A stretch of 64,000 bases of DNA from Pseudopithomyces maydicus. Lineage: Eukaryota > Ascomycota > Dothideomycetes > Pleosporales > Didymosphaeriaceae. The notes below the pieces were generated by a model that saw only the letters and a program-made list of their open reading frames with translations, ran no database searches and was not told the DNA's origin. Below are positions 1-11,891 of the stretch, piece after piece (position 1 is the first letter of the stretch; the number at the start of each line of letters is the position of its first letter). The translations under genes were made by a program, and so were the position numbers. Where the stretch lies: the NCBI GenBank assembly GCA_026873275.1, contig JANTUC010000019.1:372001-436000 (forward strand). Direction: 5' to 3'.

Positions 1-578
1 CCCTCAAGACCCTATTATATCTTATCGACCCTGCGTCTGTGCATCTTACCTATCTGGCCACTGTCCGCGCGGAATGGAATTGTCGCAAACAGTCGCGATG
101 CAGCCATTAGCTATATCCGCTCCTGGTAGAACTCCAGGCATGATCTGCCAAAGGAGATACTTGGAAAAATTCAGAGAAAGATGTACCCTGCCAAAAAGAT
201 AGTTAGAGCCTTCTGATTCTTCTAGGGCCTATCCTCGCACGTGGCACTCGTTAATAGCTACTGTTTCTATGATATCATTCACTATCTTATTAAGGCCTAG
301 GTAAAAGCTCAGCTCTTCTATTTTACAGCGCAAAAGTGGGGCTGTTGCCTAGATGATGTTCCTAGAGGAGCGAAGCGAACGAGGAACGAATTTATGGACC
401 TCGAACCTCACCTAAAGATGCTAGTTGCAGACAAGGCTATTTTCAGGCGGGGGCGAGAAAGTTGCGTTCGTAGTAAAGATATAAAGCGTCACTGTCCTGT
501 ATAAGTAAACTAGAAATCCAATTTGTTCTTGCCAGCCGCCATCTTTAACTGATAAGCTCCGTGCAAGCCGCCTCAGTC
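1..578. other. Left-edge sequence without a recognised gene
   Basis: No frame stays open for long on either strand and I recognise no protein family. The stretch may hold the degraded end of something outside the window. The last part contains the promoter and leader of the O-methyltransferase that follows. Confidence 0.5.
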
Positions 579-1978
579 ATGCGTACCAAGAGGAAGCAAA
601 TGACGGTTGAAGAGGCTACGGCCTTGATTGCCGAGCTTGAGCGCCTTACAGAAAATCCACCTCCAGATGTCATTGCGGATAGTTCTGTTCGCATGAGGTT
701 GCGTGAGGCAGCGAAGAATTTCAGCATAGCTCTCGAGATGCCCGGTGACAGTGTGCACCGTATCGGTAACGCGGTAAGTTCCTCAGAGGAGTTTGCCATC
801 TATAGCAGAGACTGACCAATGTAGGCAATGCAAAGTAGTTTGGCTCGGGTTGGAACCGATGTGAAGCTTTTTGAGATCTTAAGTGAAAGTACAGAAGCGA
901 TGAGCTCGGCAGACTTGGCCGAAAAGACCGGAATGGCGCCGAGTGTGATGAGTAAGATGTTCCTAGACGTTTGAAAACAAATATATTGATGATATGATTA
1001 GAGAGATTGCTGCGATACTACCAATCCATGCGAATGGTCTCCCAGACTGATGACGACATGTTTGCAGCAAACAATGTGTCCCGGGCACTGACACCCCCAA
1101 ACGGTATTGGCATCAAATACATGTAGGTTTTTCTCGGGTGTGTCGGTACGTTCTCTGATCAATGCCAGCATGGAAATTCTCAACCCTGTCTTCGATGCTA
1201 CCCCGGAGTATCTTCGATCTCACAATTATCGCGAAATCACCAACCCAGTTGATACACCCTTCCAATCAGGCCACAAGACGACAGAGCACCCATTTGTGTT
1301 CATGCCGAGTCACCCAGAAAAATTTGAGCTCTTTCTCCAATGGATGGCCCATAACCGCGACGGTCTCCCCTCTTGGCTCGATACATACCCATTTGATCAA
1401 GAAATCAGTGATACTACTGATGATACCGTTCTTTTTGTCGATATTGGAAGCGCCCGTGGACATATGAGCATCGAGCTTCGGGAGCGATTTCCGAAACTGC
1501 CTGGGCGTATCATTATTCAAGATCTCGAGCACATTATATCAACAGTGACCCCTCCTCCCGGCATCGAACCCATGGCTTACGACTTTAACGATCCTCAGCC
1601 TGTGAAGGGTGAGTAGAGAAATTCCAGTCATAAGAAGCGAGTATTGACTAAAGAATAGGCGCGAGAGCATACTATCTACGCATGATTCTTCACGATTATC
1701 CAGATGAGAAGTGCCGCGAGATTCTCAGGAACACTATTTCCGCAATGGACGAAGATTCGGTAATCCTCATTGACGAGATTGTGCTTCCAGAAGTCGGTGC
1801 CATCTGGCGGGCGACACAGATGGACATGACTATGATGACCGCATTGGCTGGAAAGGAGCGATCAGAGGAGGAATGGTACGACTTACTGGAATCTGTTGAT
1901 CTTGACGTTGTGAAAGTATGGAAGTATACCGAAGAGAGCGAAGACTGCATTATTGTTGCGAAACCAAACAAGTTTTAA
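579..1978 (+). CDS. SAM-dependent O-methyltransferase (five exons)
   Basis: Class I O-methyltransferase of the fungal secondary-metabolite type (sterigmatocystin 8-O-methyltransferase/COMT-like). It moves a methyl group from S-adenosylmethionine to a hydroxyl of an aromatic substrate. Inferred exons are 579-773, 825-951, 1002-1122, 1169-1608 and 1659-1978, all GT-AG, and they close to 400 residues. An N-terminal winged-helix dimerisation region is followed by the SAM loop VDIGSARGH (about 238-246, normally VDxGGGxG, so the glycines are partly replaced). The catalytic His306 lies in the HDYPD motif. A start at 600 (M8) is also possible. No polyketide synthase or other biosynthetic gene adjoins it, so its substrate is unknown and it may be a detached cluster gene. 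Confidence 0.85.
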
Positions 1979-2108
1979 TCGTAATGCCTGGAATGTATAG
2001 AAACTCTCTTACGGATGTGTAATATGAAATTTGAGATCGTTATGAACGCCAATTTCATACAGTTACAAAAATACAATATATTACTTTTGGATCCTTACCT
2101 TCTGTTCG

Positions 2109-2213
2109 CCACTTTTTATATTGTTGTAAAAGGGGTGACAGCGTTTTACCCTACCAAGCATTTAAATCTAGTCAGCTCATACTCAGCTACTGCTTTTTCC
2201 AAAACACTTAACA
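2109..2213 (+). repeat. Dispersed repeat, copy A
   Basis: About 105 nt running from CCACTTTTTATATTGT, through the core GGGGTGACAGCGTTTTACCC, to TGCTTTTTCCAAAACACTTA. The same sequence occurs in the same orientation at 48822-48926 and 52174-52279. It encodes nothing visible. It is probably a fragment or terminal part of a transposable element that I cannot name. Confidence 0.85.
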
Positions 2214-2220
2214 CATACAG

Positions 2221-2296
2221 TCACAAGAGGGGAGACAGCCTTTTATCCAACCAACCATTTTCATCGAATCGGCTTCACACCCAGCTGCTGCTTTTC

Positions 2297-2328
<32 letters not shown>
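2221..2328 (+). repeat. Diverged repeat copy A' ending in a 31-base poly(A)
   Basis: Positions 2221-2300 repeat the same unit in degenerate form (TCACAAGAGGGG, then ACAGCCTTTTATCC, then CAGCTGCTGCTTTTCC). They run straight into 31 consecutive A residues (2298-2328). The A tract could be a retroposition tail or a slipped homopolymer. Copies A, B and C do not carry it. Confidence 0.65.
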
Positions 2329-2329
<1 letters not shown>

Positions 2330-2897
2330 AAAACATGAAATTCAAGCTAGATCACCTTAATTGAGATAAGGCTATTATCCTCATCTCTAATTACTTCTTA
2401 TTTCTACTATTTTCAAAAATTCAAATCGCTTATTGTAGACTGGAACAAATGCAATGCAGTAGCTGTGGTTCACATTCCGCCGTACACCAGCTTCCCAAAA
2501 AAAGGTCACGGTGCTCAGAACAAAACAGATGAAATAGATTGACTGTTCGAATAATTCCTGTTACTTTCAATTTCTTCTGCTCGCGCTCTATAAGGCCTTT
2601 TAAACCAGGGGCGTTGCTGAATGCTGAAGTGCATGAGCTCTGAGAGCTCCTGGAGGGTGCATCTTGGAAGAATACAAATCGCAATATCTAGAGGATGACT
2701 AATATGCGCTAGTAATTGAGGGACGTATTATTTTAGCCACCATCTTACGTCGGATCTTCGGGGTGGGGCCGTGGAGTGGCTGCCTGATTTTGGGGTCCAA
2801 ATTGCTCCAATCGACATTATAAGCAGTTGGCCCGCAATAATTTAGTTATGAACTGTACACCATACGCTATAAAGAAAAGTTAGGACTGTCCATATAA

Positions 2898-5206
2898 ATG
2901 CAACAACATCCAATGGATCAAGAAATAAGTTCAATAAGCGATACACTCTCCTCTGTTTCCATCGCTAATAGTGTGTCACCGGCCGATGCAGATCGACTCG
3001 CTGGTCCCGAATTGATCAAGCCTGACAATGATGCGACATTGGATACGGTCGAATATCTACCACTGCAAGGCGACGACATACGACTCATCACTGTAGAGCG
3101 AGAACGAGCCAATGGTGTACTCCGATGCAGCATGCGCCATGCTCCACTCTCGCCCGATACCCAGTTCCACGCGCTTTCCTACGTATGGGGAAGTCCAGAT
3201 GACAAACGGACGATCCTAGTCAATGACAGAAGATTAGAGGTAACCAGGAATTTATACGACTTTCTCAATCAGCTGTGGCAAGATGAGGATTTATTTCGTA
3301 GGAAGAGAGCTAAGGCAAGGGAAGATCTTGAGAAGCCCGCTGATTTGGAGGAACACACTGGTCCTCTGCTATGGTGGATAGACGCCATCTGCATAAATCA
3401 AATGGATGTGGATGAGAGAAGCGTACAAGTTCCCAGGATGCGTGAGCTTTACTCGTCCGCAAAACAGGTTTAGATATGGTTCGGGCTCCCAGAAGCCATT
3501 TTCTACCGAGATCGCGGCGATTTCTCCACCCTCAGACTCGCTTTGAGCAACTACTTCTCCTTTAATGAGTCATCATAAAACCGAGAGCCAATGCCTGTGC
3601 GATTGTTCAATGCATTCTTCAACGGTACATCTACAATTGTCGCTCGGCTTGTGCACAGTCGGATGGAACACGATGGATCCCATGCATCAGACTCAGATAC
3701 GGTACCATCAGTCCCAGAACTTGACGTAATTGGGGAGATGTTGAGGGCTGGTGTCTCAGAAAATGACATACGAGAGGCCGCTGGTTTTTCTCCGCTTTCC
3801 AATGTTGCGCCCGACATGAAAACAGCTTACTTCCAGCAGCTTGTAAGGGGACAAGGGCGGGAGCAACTTGAGCAAAAGTTCTACAATCAAGTAATAAGCG
3901 AGCTTGCCCAATTACTTCAAAGCGACTGGTTCGATCGTACATGGGTCAAGCAAGAATTCCTTCTTGGGCGAAAACCCCCAATTGCGGTCATAGGGGACTA
4001 TACAGTTTACATGAGCCATCTATGGGAGTGTGGACAGAACATATTTTCCGACAGATCGGTCTGGCTAACTACTCGATCTCCTCGAGTAAAAGCCCTGTTC
4101 CCAAAGTTCAACAAACTGGATATTCTCTTCAGCGCATATTCGGAAAAACATTATGGTATCGAAACCGGTTTTGTCACCTTCCCTGGTATCACTCCCGAGG
4201 CTAAGCTGGTTGCGACCTTACGCAATTTTAGTCGAAAGCTGTCGACCGTACATCATAACCATATCTATGGTATGTTGGGCTTTTGGGATATTCACCTTCC
4301 TGATCATTTAACGCCTAACTACCGACTCCCCTTCGAACGAGTTTGCCAAGATTTTGCGATTCATTTTCTACGCTGTACACAAGACTTGAAAGTCATTGAA
4401 GCTCATAAGAGCGAGCTTACTGGTTGTCCCAGTTGGGTTCCAGATTTTCGCTATCTAAGCGATAATCTGATACACGCACCCAGGTGGACGACCGGCGAAG
4501 TCCAAATTTCAGAGGACAATAAACGATTGGCAGTACAAGGAATTCGGATGGGTGCTATAGTAGCCTGTAACTGCAGCTTCCCGCCCGGTTCGGATCCTTG
4601 TGAGCAACTGCGATATATTGATGAGGTCATTCTTTCTGGTGCAGCACTACTCACAGATGTACCATTGTCAGAAGTATTCTTGAAATGGCTACAATCACGA
4701 GTCGACATGGAGGTTCTTCCCCGAAGCATTATCAAGGATATTAAAAGTATGGATCAGCTCATTGACGAGTACTTATCGTCATGTCAAAGCATACCCCCCA
4801 AGTCGTCGCAAACATGCCCCATATGGATGAAGCAAATTACTCCTTCTTGTACCAAATACAGTGTCCAAATCCAGGACTCGTACACTTCATTGCTCTCATC
4901 ACAACCCGGTCACGATATGGCCTTATCGATACTGGTGAAATCGGGCTATGTGCTCTGAAAAGCCACTCTGACCTCATGGTAGACCGACATGGTATAGATG
5001 ATACAGTATGGGCATTGAAAGGCTGCGCAAGGCTATCAGTTCTCAGATCTGGCGATGGCGGGTATGAGTATTCAGGGACATTTCTCGTCAACCCGCCTGA
5101 GTGTGATTACAACAACGAAGAACATAGGAAACAAGCTGGAAATCAATATGTCTTAGACGAGGAATTCTTTTCGGGCAAAGTGTTGGACAGGATAACGCTA
5201 TTATAG
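2898..5206 (+). pseudogene. HET-domain (heterokaryon incompatibility) gene, broken
   Basis: HET proteins trigger cell death after fusion of unlike hyphae. The N-terminal part has the family motifs: ALSYVWGSP, a WWIDAICINQMD block, and IWFGLPE after the break. The reading frame is cut by an in-frame TAG at 3471-3473, just before IWFG where homologues often have Trp, and by TAA at 3576-3578. Homology continues through both stops in the same frame. A third lesion is a frame change at the C6 run 4794-4799. Adding one C joins the frame carrying the C-terminal HET-like part, with GLIDTGEIGLC and a GGYEYSGTF block. The whole then spans exactly 770 codons. A weak intron around the two stops cannot be excluded, but the IWFG motif lies inside it. 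Probably a recent pseudogene. Confidence 0.7.
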
Positions 5207-6199
5207 GTGTCTCTCCTTGCAATTTAATCTGAGAAATGTCTGACCTCTCTTCTTTCCACGTGGCTGATTATTTGCTGATACACGTTTTACGGGGTACTAC
5301 ATGTTGTTAATAATTCTTGTTAAATTTACCATGTCTTGAGAATAAAAATTGCAGCAGATCAATTGATGCGATAGATACCTGATTGAAGGCAGAACATGCC
5401 TTTCCTCCATGACGAAGAATGGCGTGGTAAGATTTATTTTATAGACTTCTCGCGTATCAGTGATACACTGTAGAGCAGTTTAATAAAAACGAAACCCAGT
5501 CCCCCTAGAGGTCCATGTCCTTAGTATATCATGCAATCTTCTTCGTAAGGACCTAAAATTTATGCTCTTATAATAAAATGACCGCCATAGTAGAACAAAT
5601 TATAAGCCCTTCAACTTTCGGTACTAGAAGCTCTGTATATATTTACATTTTCGTAATTGATCCCTTGATTTACATATAAAACCCTTTTTGAGTTTTAAAA
5701 CGTTCCTATAAAAAGACTGTCTTTGCATGTAAATGTTTCTGTACAACGTACGAATAGTTCCCTTTGACAAACCTGTTATATTGGAAAAGTACTACTAGAT
5801 TCTTATTTCTATTACACACCCTCGACTGTTTTTATTAAAGCTAAAGAACCTAGCTGCATTGTGAAGAAGCATGTTTTCTCTTAGGCTACATGCAAGGCTC
5901 AATTTATGCGGGATCGCTTCGCAACCCAGGACTTCGAAACACAGACCGCCAATCAAAGCGACTAATAATCCTTACTGATTTAGCCCAGAATCACGAAATG
6001 CACCGTTTTATTTCTTAGGTAATAAATATAACACGCTTCTTAACTGGTCTAAGTGAGCAACCCAAGCCATACTGCAGGCTACGCCACGTGCCGACATAAT
6101 ACCCCGCTCGAGAAGTCCAGCCAGAACAGAACCCCCAAGTTTATCTCTATTTTTTTAGAAAAATCTCGCAAAGTTTTAGCTTTGAGTTCTAGAGCTGCG
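5207..6199. other. AT-rich intergenic stretch
   Basis: About 1 kb, notably A+T-rich between 5450 and 5860, with many stops in all frames. I see no gene and no copy of the dispersed repeat. The last 150 bases lead into the next gene. Confidence 0.5.
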
Positions 6200-7927
6200 A
6201 TGGAGTCAGGCATCGAGAATCTAGCGGGTTTAGTCCGCAATATGAACATCGCTGTTGACGCACATCGGGATCGCGGACGGGAACCCCCCGCCCAACAAGC
6301 CGGCACAAAGTCTCTCTCAGGGCTGCTATTCGAGTACTTCTTCGGGTTGCCAGCAGGATTACCTCACAAGCCCAGTTTGTTAGATCGCCAGTTGATGATG
6401 TGGGTTCCGCCGATAACCTGCCTATCGCGGAGTTCCGCTCACTCCGTGGGAGTCTTACGAAGATTACTTCCAATCTTCGAACGACCATAGATGCTCTTGA
6501 TGAAGCTACAGAACGCTCTATAATCATACATCTCAAGTCGCTTGGAGGCCAGAGCGCAATCGGCGCTCTCTTATCACGATTCGACGGACAGATTAGAGAC
6601 ATTATCCGGGAAGTTCTCAATAACACCAGTGATCTAGAGGTGCTGTGGAGGGTTGCTGAGATGTGTTATAAGGAAGCCACTAGCCGTGATGGAATCCTCC
6701 ACGCCGATGACTCCGAATTCGAGAGCGAAGAATACTACGAGCATGAGGATCGCCTTGACTTGGATGAAAATTACGCTGCAAATTCTCAAAAACAAACTGA
6801 ACGGAATTTTTGAGGCCAAAATAAAGAAGAGGCGGTGTTGGACGGATTTTTGGATCGATGTGTTGAACAATTCACCTGCTGGACCAACCCTGTTTTATCC
6901 GCCAGCAAGCTCTAACACCCAGCTTTTGAACTTCGATTCTGTTCCAAAGTACCTGTTTCGGACATTCGACAGGAGTAGCCAAGGAAGAAATGATGAGAGC
7001 GTAATAGCTTCTATGGCGAGCAAAAGATCGTCCAAAAACAGCCGAACTCATATTCTGACACTGGAAAGCGAAAGATCAACGGAATTACTGCATATGCATC
7101 TGTTCGATAAACCTTTTCTTGGGGACTTGTCTGATAATCTTGTGTCTTGGACGAGTTCGCTACTCTTCGCCATTCAGTACGCGGTTTGGAAGTGCAGGAA
7201 CCGCAAGTTCTCTGCGTCTGGGATCAATATATGTGCGGTCGACACCGATGGTTTTCCACCAGGACAGTTTGCGCGGGATATTTGGTTACTCAAGGCGTAT
7301 CATGAAACTTCAAGGCGGATGGGCGGTGATATACAAAGCGATTTTGACTTCCGTCTTGGGCGTGAAGACTACTATAATGGCGAATATCTTTCTCAGGGAT
7401 TATTAAACCATACAGGTAGATCATGTATAGTCTCTCTGGAACAATTAATCCAGGCTGGACTCTATGAGCTATATCCCGAGTTTGAGGACGCGGAGGGTAG
7501 TAAGCGATGGACTAATCCAGTAAAAGAACTGCGTCAAAACTGGTCAGAGGATCAAGAAACGACTGATCGGGAGATTAGGCTTGCGCTCAGAGTGTGGCGC
7601 AATTGCTTTGCTCGATTCGAGCCATGCGATATAGCTTCCATTCTCCTAACTTTCAAAAACCGCAGATTCACAAGGCCAGAACCCACAGGTAAGTGGCGAT
7701 TTTTGTACTTCTTATCTAACATCAATTTTACCAGCAGCATCTAACTAATTCAAAATAAACTAGATTATTCCGACAAAAAACGACCAGAATGGGCAGACAA
7801 ACCAATCGAAGTCTATCGATACTGGACGGCTACTCAAGCAGTTCACTCTTTCAATGAGCTTCCCCATGAATGGACCAGTCGTTCGACTCTAGAAAATCAT
7901 GAGACGCTAAGAAAGGTCTTTGGTTAA
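6200..7927 (+). CDS. DUF7587-like protein, two apparent frameshifts
   Basis: The central part (about 6930-7320) resembles a fungal domain of unknown function that I recall as DUF7587: PKYLFRTFDR, then DNLVSWTSSLLFAIQYAVW, then ICAVDTDGFPPGQFARDIWL, then KAYHE. It is read in three frames. One extra C in the C6 run 6284-6289 and one fewer T in the T5 run 6807-6811 give a continuous protein. An intron 7689-7763 (GTAAGT...TAG) then leads to the last exon ending at 7927, for exactly 551 codons. The N-terminal region is helical and charged, and an acidic stretch around 6710-6770 precedes the domain. Function is unknown. The frame breaks could be sequencing errors or real decay; the HET relic next door makes decay credible. 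Confidence 0.6.
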
Positions 7928-8337
7928 AGCACCTGTCGCCGAAATTACTCAAGAGATATTAGCAATTCCAGTGAGTATTGAGACTTGCCAGGCAAGCACA
8001 TGTATAGCGAGAATGGAAGTAGTCGTTCAGTTTACTCGACGAGAATGCAACATGATCAGTAATAACACGATATTATTTCATTCAAACCTAGCGACTTTGC
8101 TCAAAAAGTCTAATGGTACGATATTCTGAACCAACGTGACGAGGCGTGTTGTAAAGGGACCTTGCCAATCACGGGTGACGCTAAAACTCGTATTCATTTC
8201 CACTCAAGCAGGTCAAATGCGGGGGCTTTGAGGGGTAGGTTCCTACATTCCTGCTCCCTAAACTTCGACCTTTGCAAAATCCTTTGTGAACTAGTAAAGC
8301 TGGTTATATAAAATGGGCCTTCGTTGCGTCACTCGCT
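7928..8337. other. Intergenic stretch
   Basis: Nothing recognisable; short open frames only. It contains the promoter of the small gene starting at 8338. Confidence 0.5.
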
Positions 8338-8966
8338 ATGGGTAAATTGTCACGCCAACGCGCCACGAAGGAAGCCTACACGAAACTTGGCAAAGCAAGA
8401 CCCCTCGAGACTTTCTTTTCTTCCTTTACCGATTTCACATTTAACCCAGAGGCTCCTTCTGGGATAGAATACCAGCGTCTCCGCAAAAAGAAAGGATGGA
8501 AGCGTGGTGATGCGGTCGGAGAAGCAGCGTGGCAGGACTTCCGCTCAGCGCTAGTCTTAGAGTTTAATGCTAGATTTGGAACGGAGCCAAATGACCTGCT
8601 CGCTTGGCAGACCCTCTGTGCCATAGTTGGTATTGAAGAAGTGGATAAGATAGCCGATTGTGAGGCATGTGAGAAGGCAAGTGTGTGGATGTACCTGAGC
8701 TTCGAAGAGCCATGGCAGGCAGGATTTACTAATTCTTCTCGCAGCTTTTGAAAAGCCGGCTATTCAATCTCGTCGATGTAATTGATGCACACCGTCGTGG
8801 TAAAGGCGAAGTTGTCGATATCTTCACCAGCGCGGAGGCTCTTGAAAAACACACGAGAAAAGCAGCGGCGTTCTTCCCACGATATCACGTGGCATCCGGA
8901 CGCCTGTTAAAGCGTGTCTTACGAAGGTCTCCTAGTATGGAAAGCCTCCATTCAACAAAAGAGTAA
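8338..8966 (+). CDS. Small conserved fungal hypothetical protein (188 aa)
   Basis: Exons 8338-8682 and 8745-8966 with a GTGTGG...CGCAG intron give 188 residues. The layout matches a common family of about 180-residue ascomycete proteins of unknown function: a Phe-rich N-terminal block (FFSSFTDFTFNP), a W/DFRSAL...EFNARFGTEPNDLLAWQTLC core, then NLVDVIDAHRRG and a C-terminal helix. No catalytic motif, signal peptide or membrane segment is visible. The donor could also lie two bases earlier, but then the frame closes at once. The family is often multicopy in accessory regions; I cannot assign a role. Confidence 0.65.
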
Positions 8967-10536
8967 CCATTACGGATAACATGAGGCATGCACAAACAGG
9001 GGGAAGATGCAGCTTTGGTACAAGCAGAATTTGGGATATAATCCGCACTTGGACGAGTAGGAATACCTTAGATTCCATCTGTCTAACTCTTATAGCAAGT
9101 GGTAAGGGAGAACCTGCGCCACGCTGATCCGTCCTTTTGACTACTGTGGCTAGTCGGAGTATCAATGCGGTGGGCGTTATGAATCACGATTTTAGATAGT
9201 TTCTGCTATTTCAAACTGCAATGAGGTTTATTTGTTAGATCTAATACGGCAAATTTCGTGACAGGGATTCGGGGGCCGTGGGCGTGCTAAATTTTTTGGT
9301 AGCGTGTGAAGCTCGGAAGCCATAGGAAATAGGCGACTCTGTGCCAACAGGAATTGACTCACTGTTTCACGCAACTCTAGGTCGACAATATGCGACAAAT
9401 GAAGATTAGATACGTCGCTGCCACGTAGTTCTGTCAGTTTCGCGCAGATCCGATAAGTTCATACGTTAAGCTATGTGGCGACTCCTTTTTGCAGGGAGAG
9501 ATACCCGGTTTCCTAGCTTCTAAGTATTATATGCTGTCAAAGCCTGTAGACGTAGCTTCCCAGATAAGCCTTCTTCCGATAGCTATTACGCTTGAAGGAA
9601 AATACACAATTAGGAACAGAGCACGGGTCAACAGCTAGGTCATGGACAGCACCTGCTAACTGGTCGATTAATTGCGCCTCTAAGACTGTTATGATTCTCT
9701 TATTATAACTAGATATCAGATATAGACATAGATGAAATATAATAAGAGAATCTCTGTAGCCCAGAGGCCAAAAGCATCATTAGATCGTAAAAGTTAGAAC
9801 AGGAAAAAGGACAAGTTGGAAGGTCCGCTTTAAGAAACGGAGCTGCAGGTCTCGTGCCAGCCTCCGGTTGGCTCTGCAGATGTTGCTGACTAGTGCCGAT
9901 CCGCCTCTCAGCGCCAGTTATACACGTAAAGAATTTGCGCTCTTTGTTCAATGAAGTTTGCCAGACGTGCTACGTGTCGTCACACGAATCATAGTAGGTG
10001 GATGAGGTGAAAAAGTCCCAAGGGTATAAAGCGAGCGTAGCGACCATGCGATATTTCAATAGCCTAGAGCTTCTCCGACACGAAAATCGCTTTCTTTGTA
10101 TGTTGATATCGAGCAATATATTGGTGTCTCTTGTGAGAGCGAGTTCATGATGGCATCAAGATGGTGTTCGGTCGATATTCTTCCGAAATCCGCGGCTAAG
10201 ATCGCGGGGCCCCGCCAACCATCCCCCATGTGCTCCGGTACTTTACACCAAACACCAATCCTTCCCTTCCCTTCCGGAGATCAAAGCTTGATCCGTTCCT
10301 CCGCCGCAGGTACGCGGAATCTTTCTGTAGACCTCAAGCGATGAGTGCTTCCTATTTTTCCGTATCGTGAACTTCACGATGAAGTAAATAAAACAGGCTT
10401 TCCGTACCAGTGAGTTCATCTATCATACGCAGCTCGCATACAACCTAATATTGGCACTATCGTTGTCCATCAGAGAAAAGGCGTTATATCTTACTAAATA
10501 CCTGCCCATTGTGTACTTGTCTCAATCCATCTTACC
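8967..10536. other. Gene-poor stretch of 1.6 kb
   Basis: No supported gene. It contains a perfect 15-bp inverted repeat (9693-9752) and, at the right end, the promoter region of the acetylesterase. Short open frames here do not begin with ATG or have no family features. Confidence 0.5.
9693..9752. repeat. Perfect 15-bp inverted repeat with 30-nt loop
   Basis: GATTCTCTTATTATA at 9693-9707 is exactly complementary to TATAATAAGAGAATC at 9738-9752. It could form a hairpin or be the remnant ends of a very small element. No target-site duplication is evident. Confidence 0.7.
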
Positions 10537-11363
10537 ATGTTCCTTTACGCTGCGCTCTGTAGCTTGTCGCTCGTGTCTCTCACAGCCGCGTCACCGTACA
10601 AACACGCGAAACCTCCAGCTTTCTTCCTCGCTGGCGACTCCACCACAGCTGTCCAATCAACAGGTGGCGGTGGCTGGGGAAACGGCTTCCTTGCTACCCT
10701 GAAATCACCTGCGTATGGTGTTAACAAAGGGCACAATGGCGCGACTACCGTATCGTTCGTCGATGGAGGAGACTGGGATCAAGTGCTTGATCTTGTGAAA
10801 AACGCCACTAGCCAGTACGACGTATATGTCACAATTCAATTCGGACACAACGATCAGGTGAGCAAACTCCAGAAATGCGGAAACAACATGGGCGAGGGTT
10901 CAAGAATTATCCGTACTGACGAACGATATTTCAGAAACCAGCGAAGAATATATCAATGGAGATGTTCAAGGCAAATCTGGAGAATTTGGCGGGCGAGGTG
11001 AAGCAGCTGGGCGCAACACCTTTACTGTTTACTTCTCTAGCGCGACGGAACTTCAACGGGACGGAGCTCAAGCAAGATCTGGCAGATGTGGTGCCCGCGA
11101 CGCGAGAAGCTGCTGCTGCCGCGAAAGTTCAGTTGATCGACCTTAATGCCGCAAGTAGAAAGTATGTCCAGGCTATCGGATCAACAGACGCTGATAAATA
11201 CAATTTGGTGGAAGGCGACAGGACGCATCTGAATGACCATGGAAGTGTCGTATTTGGGCGAATTGTAGCTGATTTGCTAATCAAGAGCGATAAGAGTTTG
11301 GGGCGGTGGATCGAGAGAAATGGTACGCTGAGCCGCTTGATAGCGGATGGCAAATATGCATAA
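10537..11363 (+). CDS. Secreted rhamnogalacturonan acetylesterase (CE12, SGNH hydrolase)
   Basis: Removes acetyl groups from the rhamnogalacturonan I backbone of pectin, outside the cell. Exons 10537-10857 and 10935-11363 (GTGAGC...TTTCAG) give 249 residues, the usual length. A signal peptide (MFLYAALCSLSLVSLTAA) is followed by block I AGDST with nucleophile Ser35, the conserved FGHND block (Asn105), and the C-terminal DRTH motif with Asp202 and His205. The triad is complete, so the enzyme should be active. It is a plant cell-wall enzyme and fits a plant-associated life. Confidence 0.92.
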
Positions 11364-11891
11364 TGGGCGAGTAGATTTCATGGAGACGAAAAAACAAAAC
11401 AAGAAACTGATTTGCTTATCTATCATTGTGTCAGTTAATCTACAATTGAGCTCAGCGTCAAGAATATAGTGAGAAATTAAGATACTGTCGATCTAGTTTT
11501 ACGATATTTCTGGCGTTAAGAGAGCTGTTGGATGCGAATAACTCGAAAATATGCTGATGCATTCAATGGCGGTTCAATGATAATGGCGTGAGCCCAGGCA
11601 TCGCGCGATCCTTGTTGAACTATGAAAACGCATGAGTTATCTGGAGCAACTAGTCGCGTTTCATAATGGATTTCCCATTGGATCAATCTAGAGCTCTGTA
11701 GAGCAGATATTCTAATGTAATTATGTTTTGACCTGGCCTTTACTGACACGCAGATACATTCCTAAAATAGGGCGAAGAGAGAAGAAAGCCTCCAATATTC
11801 CTTGAAAATTCTGCTACCAAGTTCCCCAGCGCTCAACTTGTACATGATATAAACCACAAGTCAGTTGGTACTTGAGTCCTTCGGTATCACT
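11364..11891. other. Intergenic stretch between convergent genes
   Basis: About 530 bases between the ends of the acetylesterase (+) and the membrane-protein gene (-). It holds the two 3' regions and nothing else that I recognise. Confidence 0.5.

Larger units (their letters stand above)
1979..2897. other. AT-rich intergenic stretch with repeat copies
   Basis: Holds the 3' region of the methyltransferase, two adjoining copies of a dispersed repeat and a long A tract (listed separately). Nothing gene-like is seen in 2340-2897. Confidence 0.6.

Noticed and set aside
2015..2338. Plus-strand frame ending in poly-lysine
   Set aside because: It is the translation of the dispersed repeat and the A31 tract.
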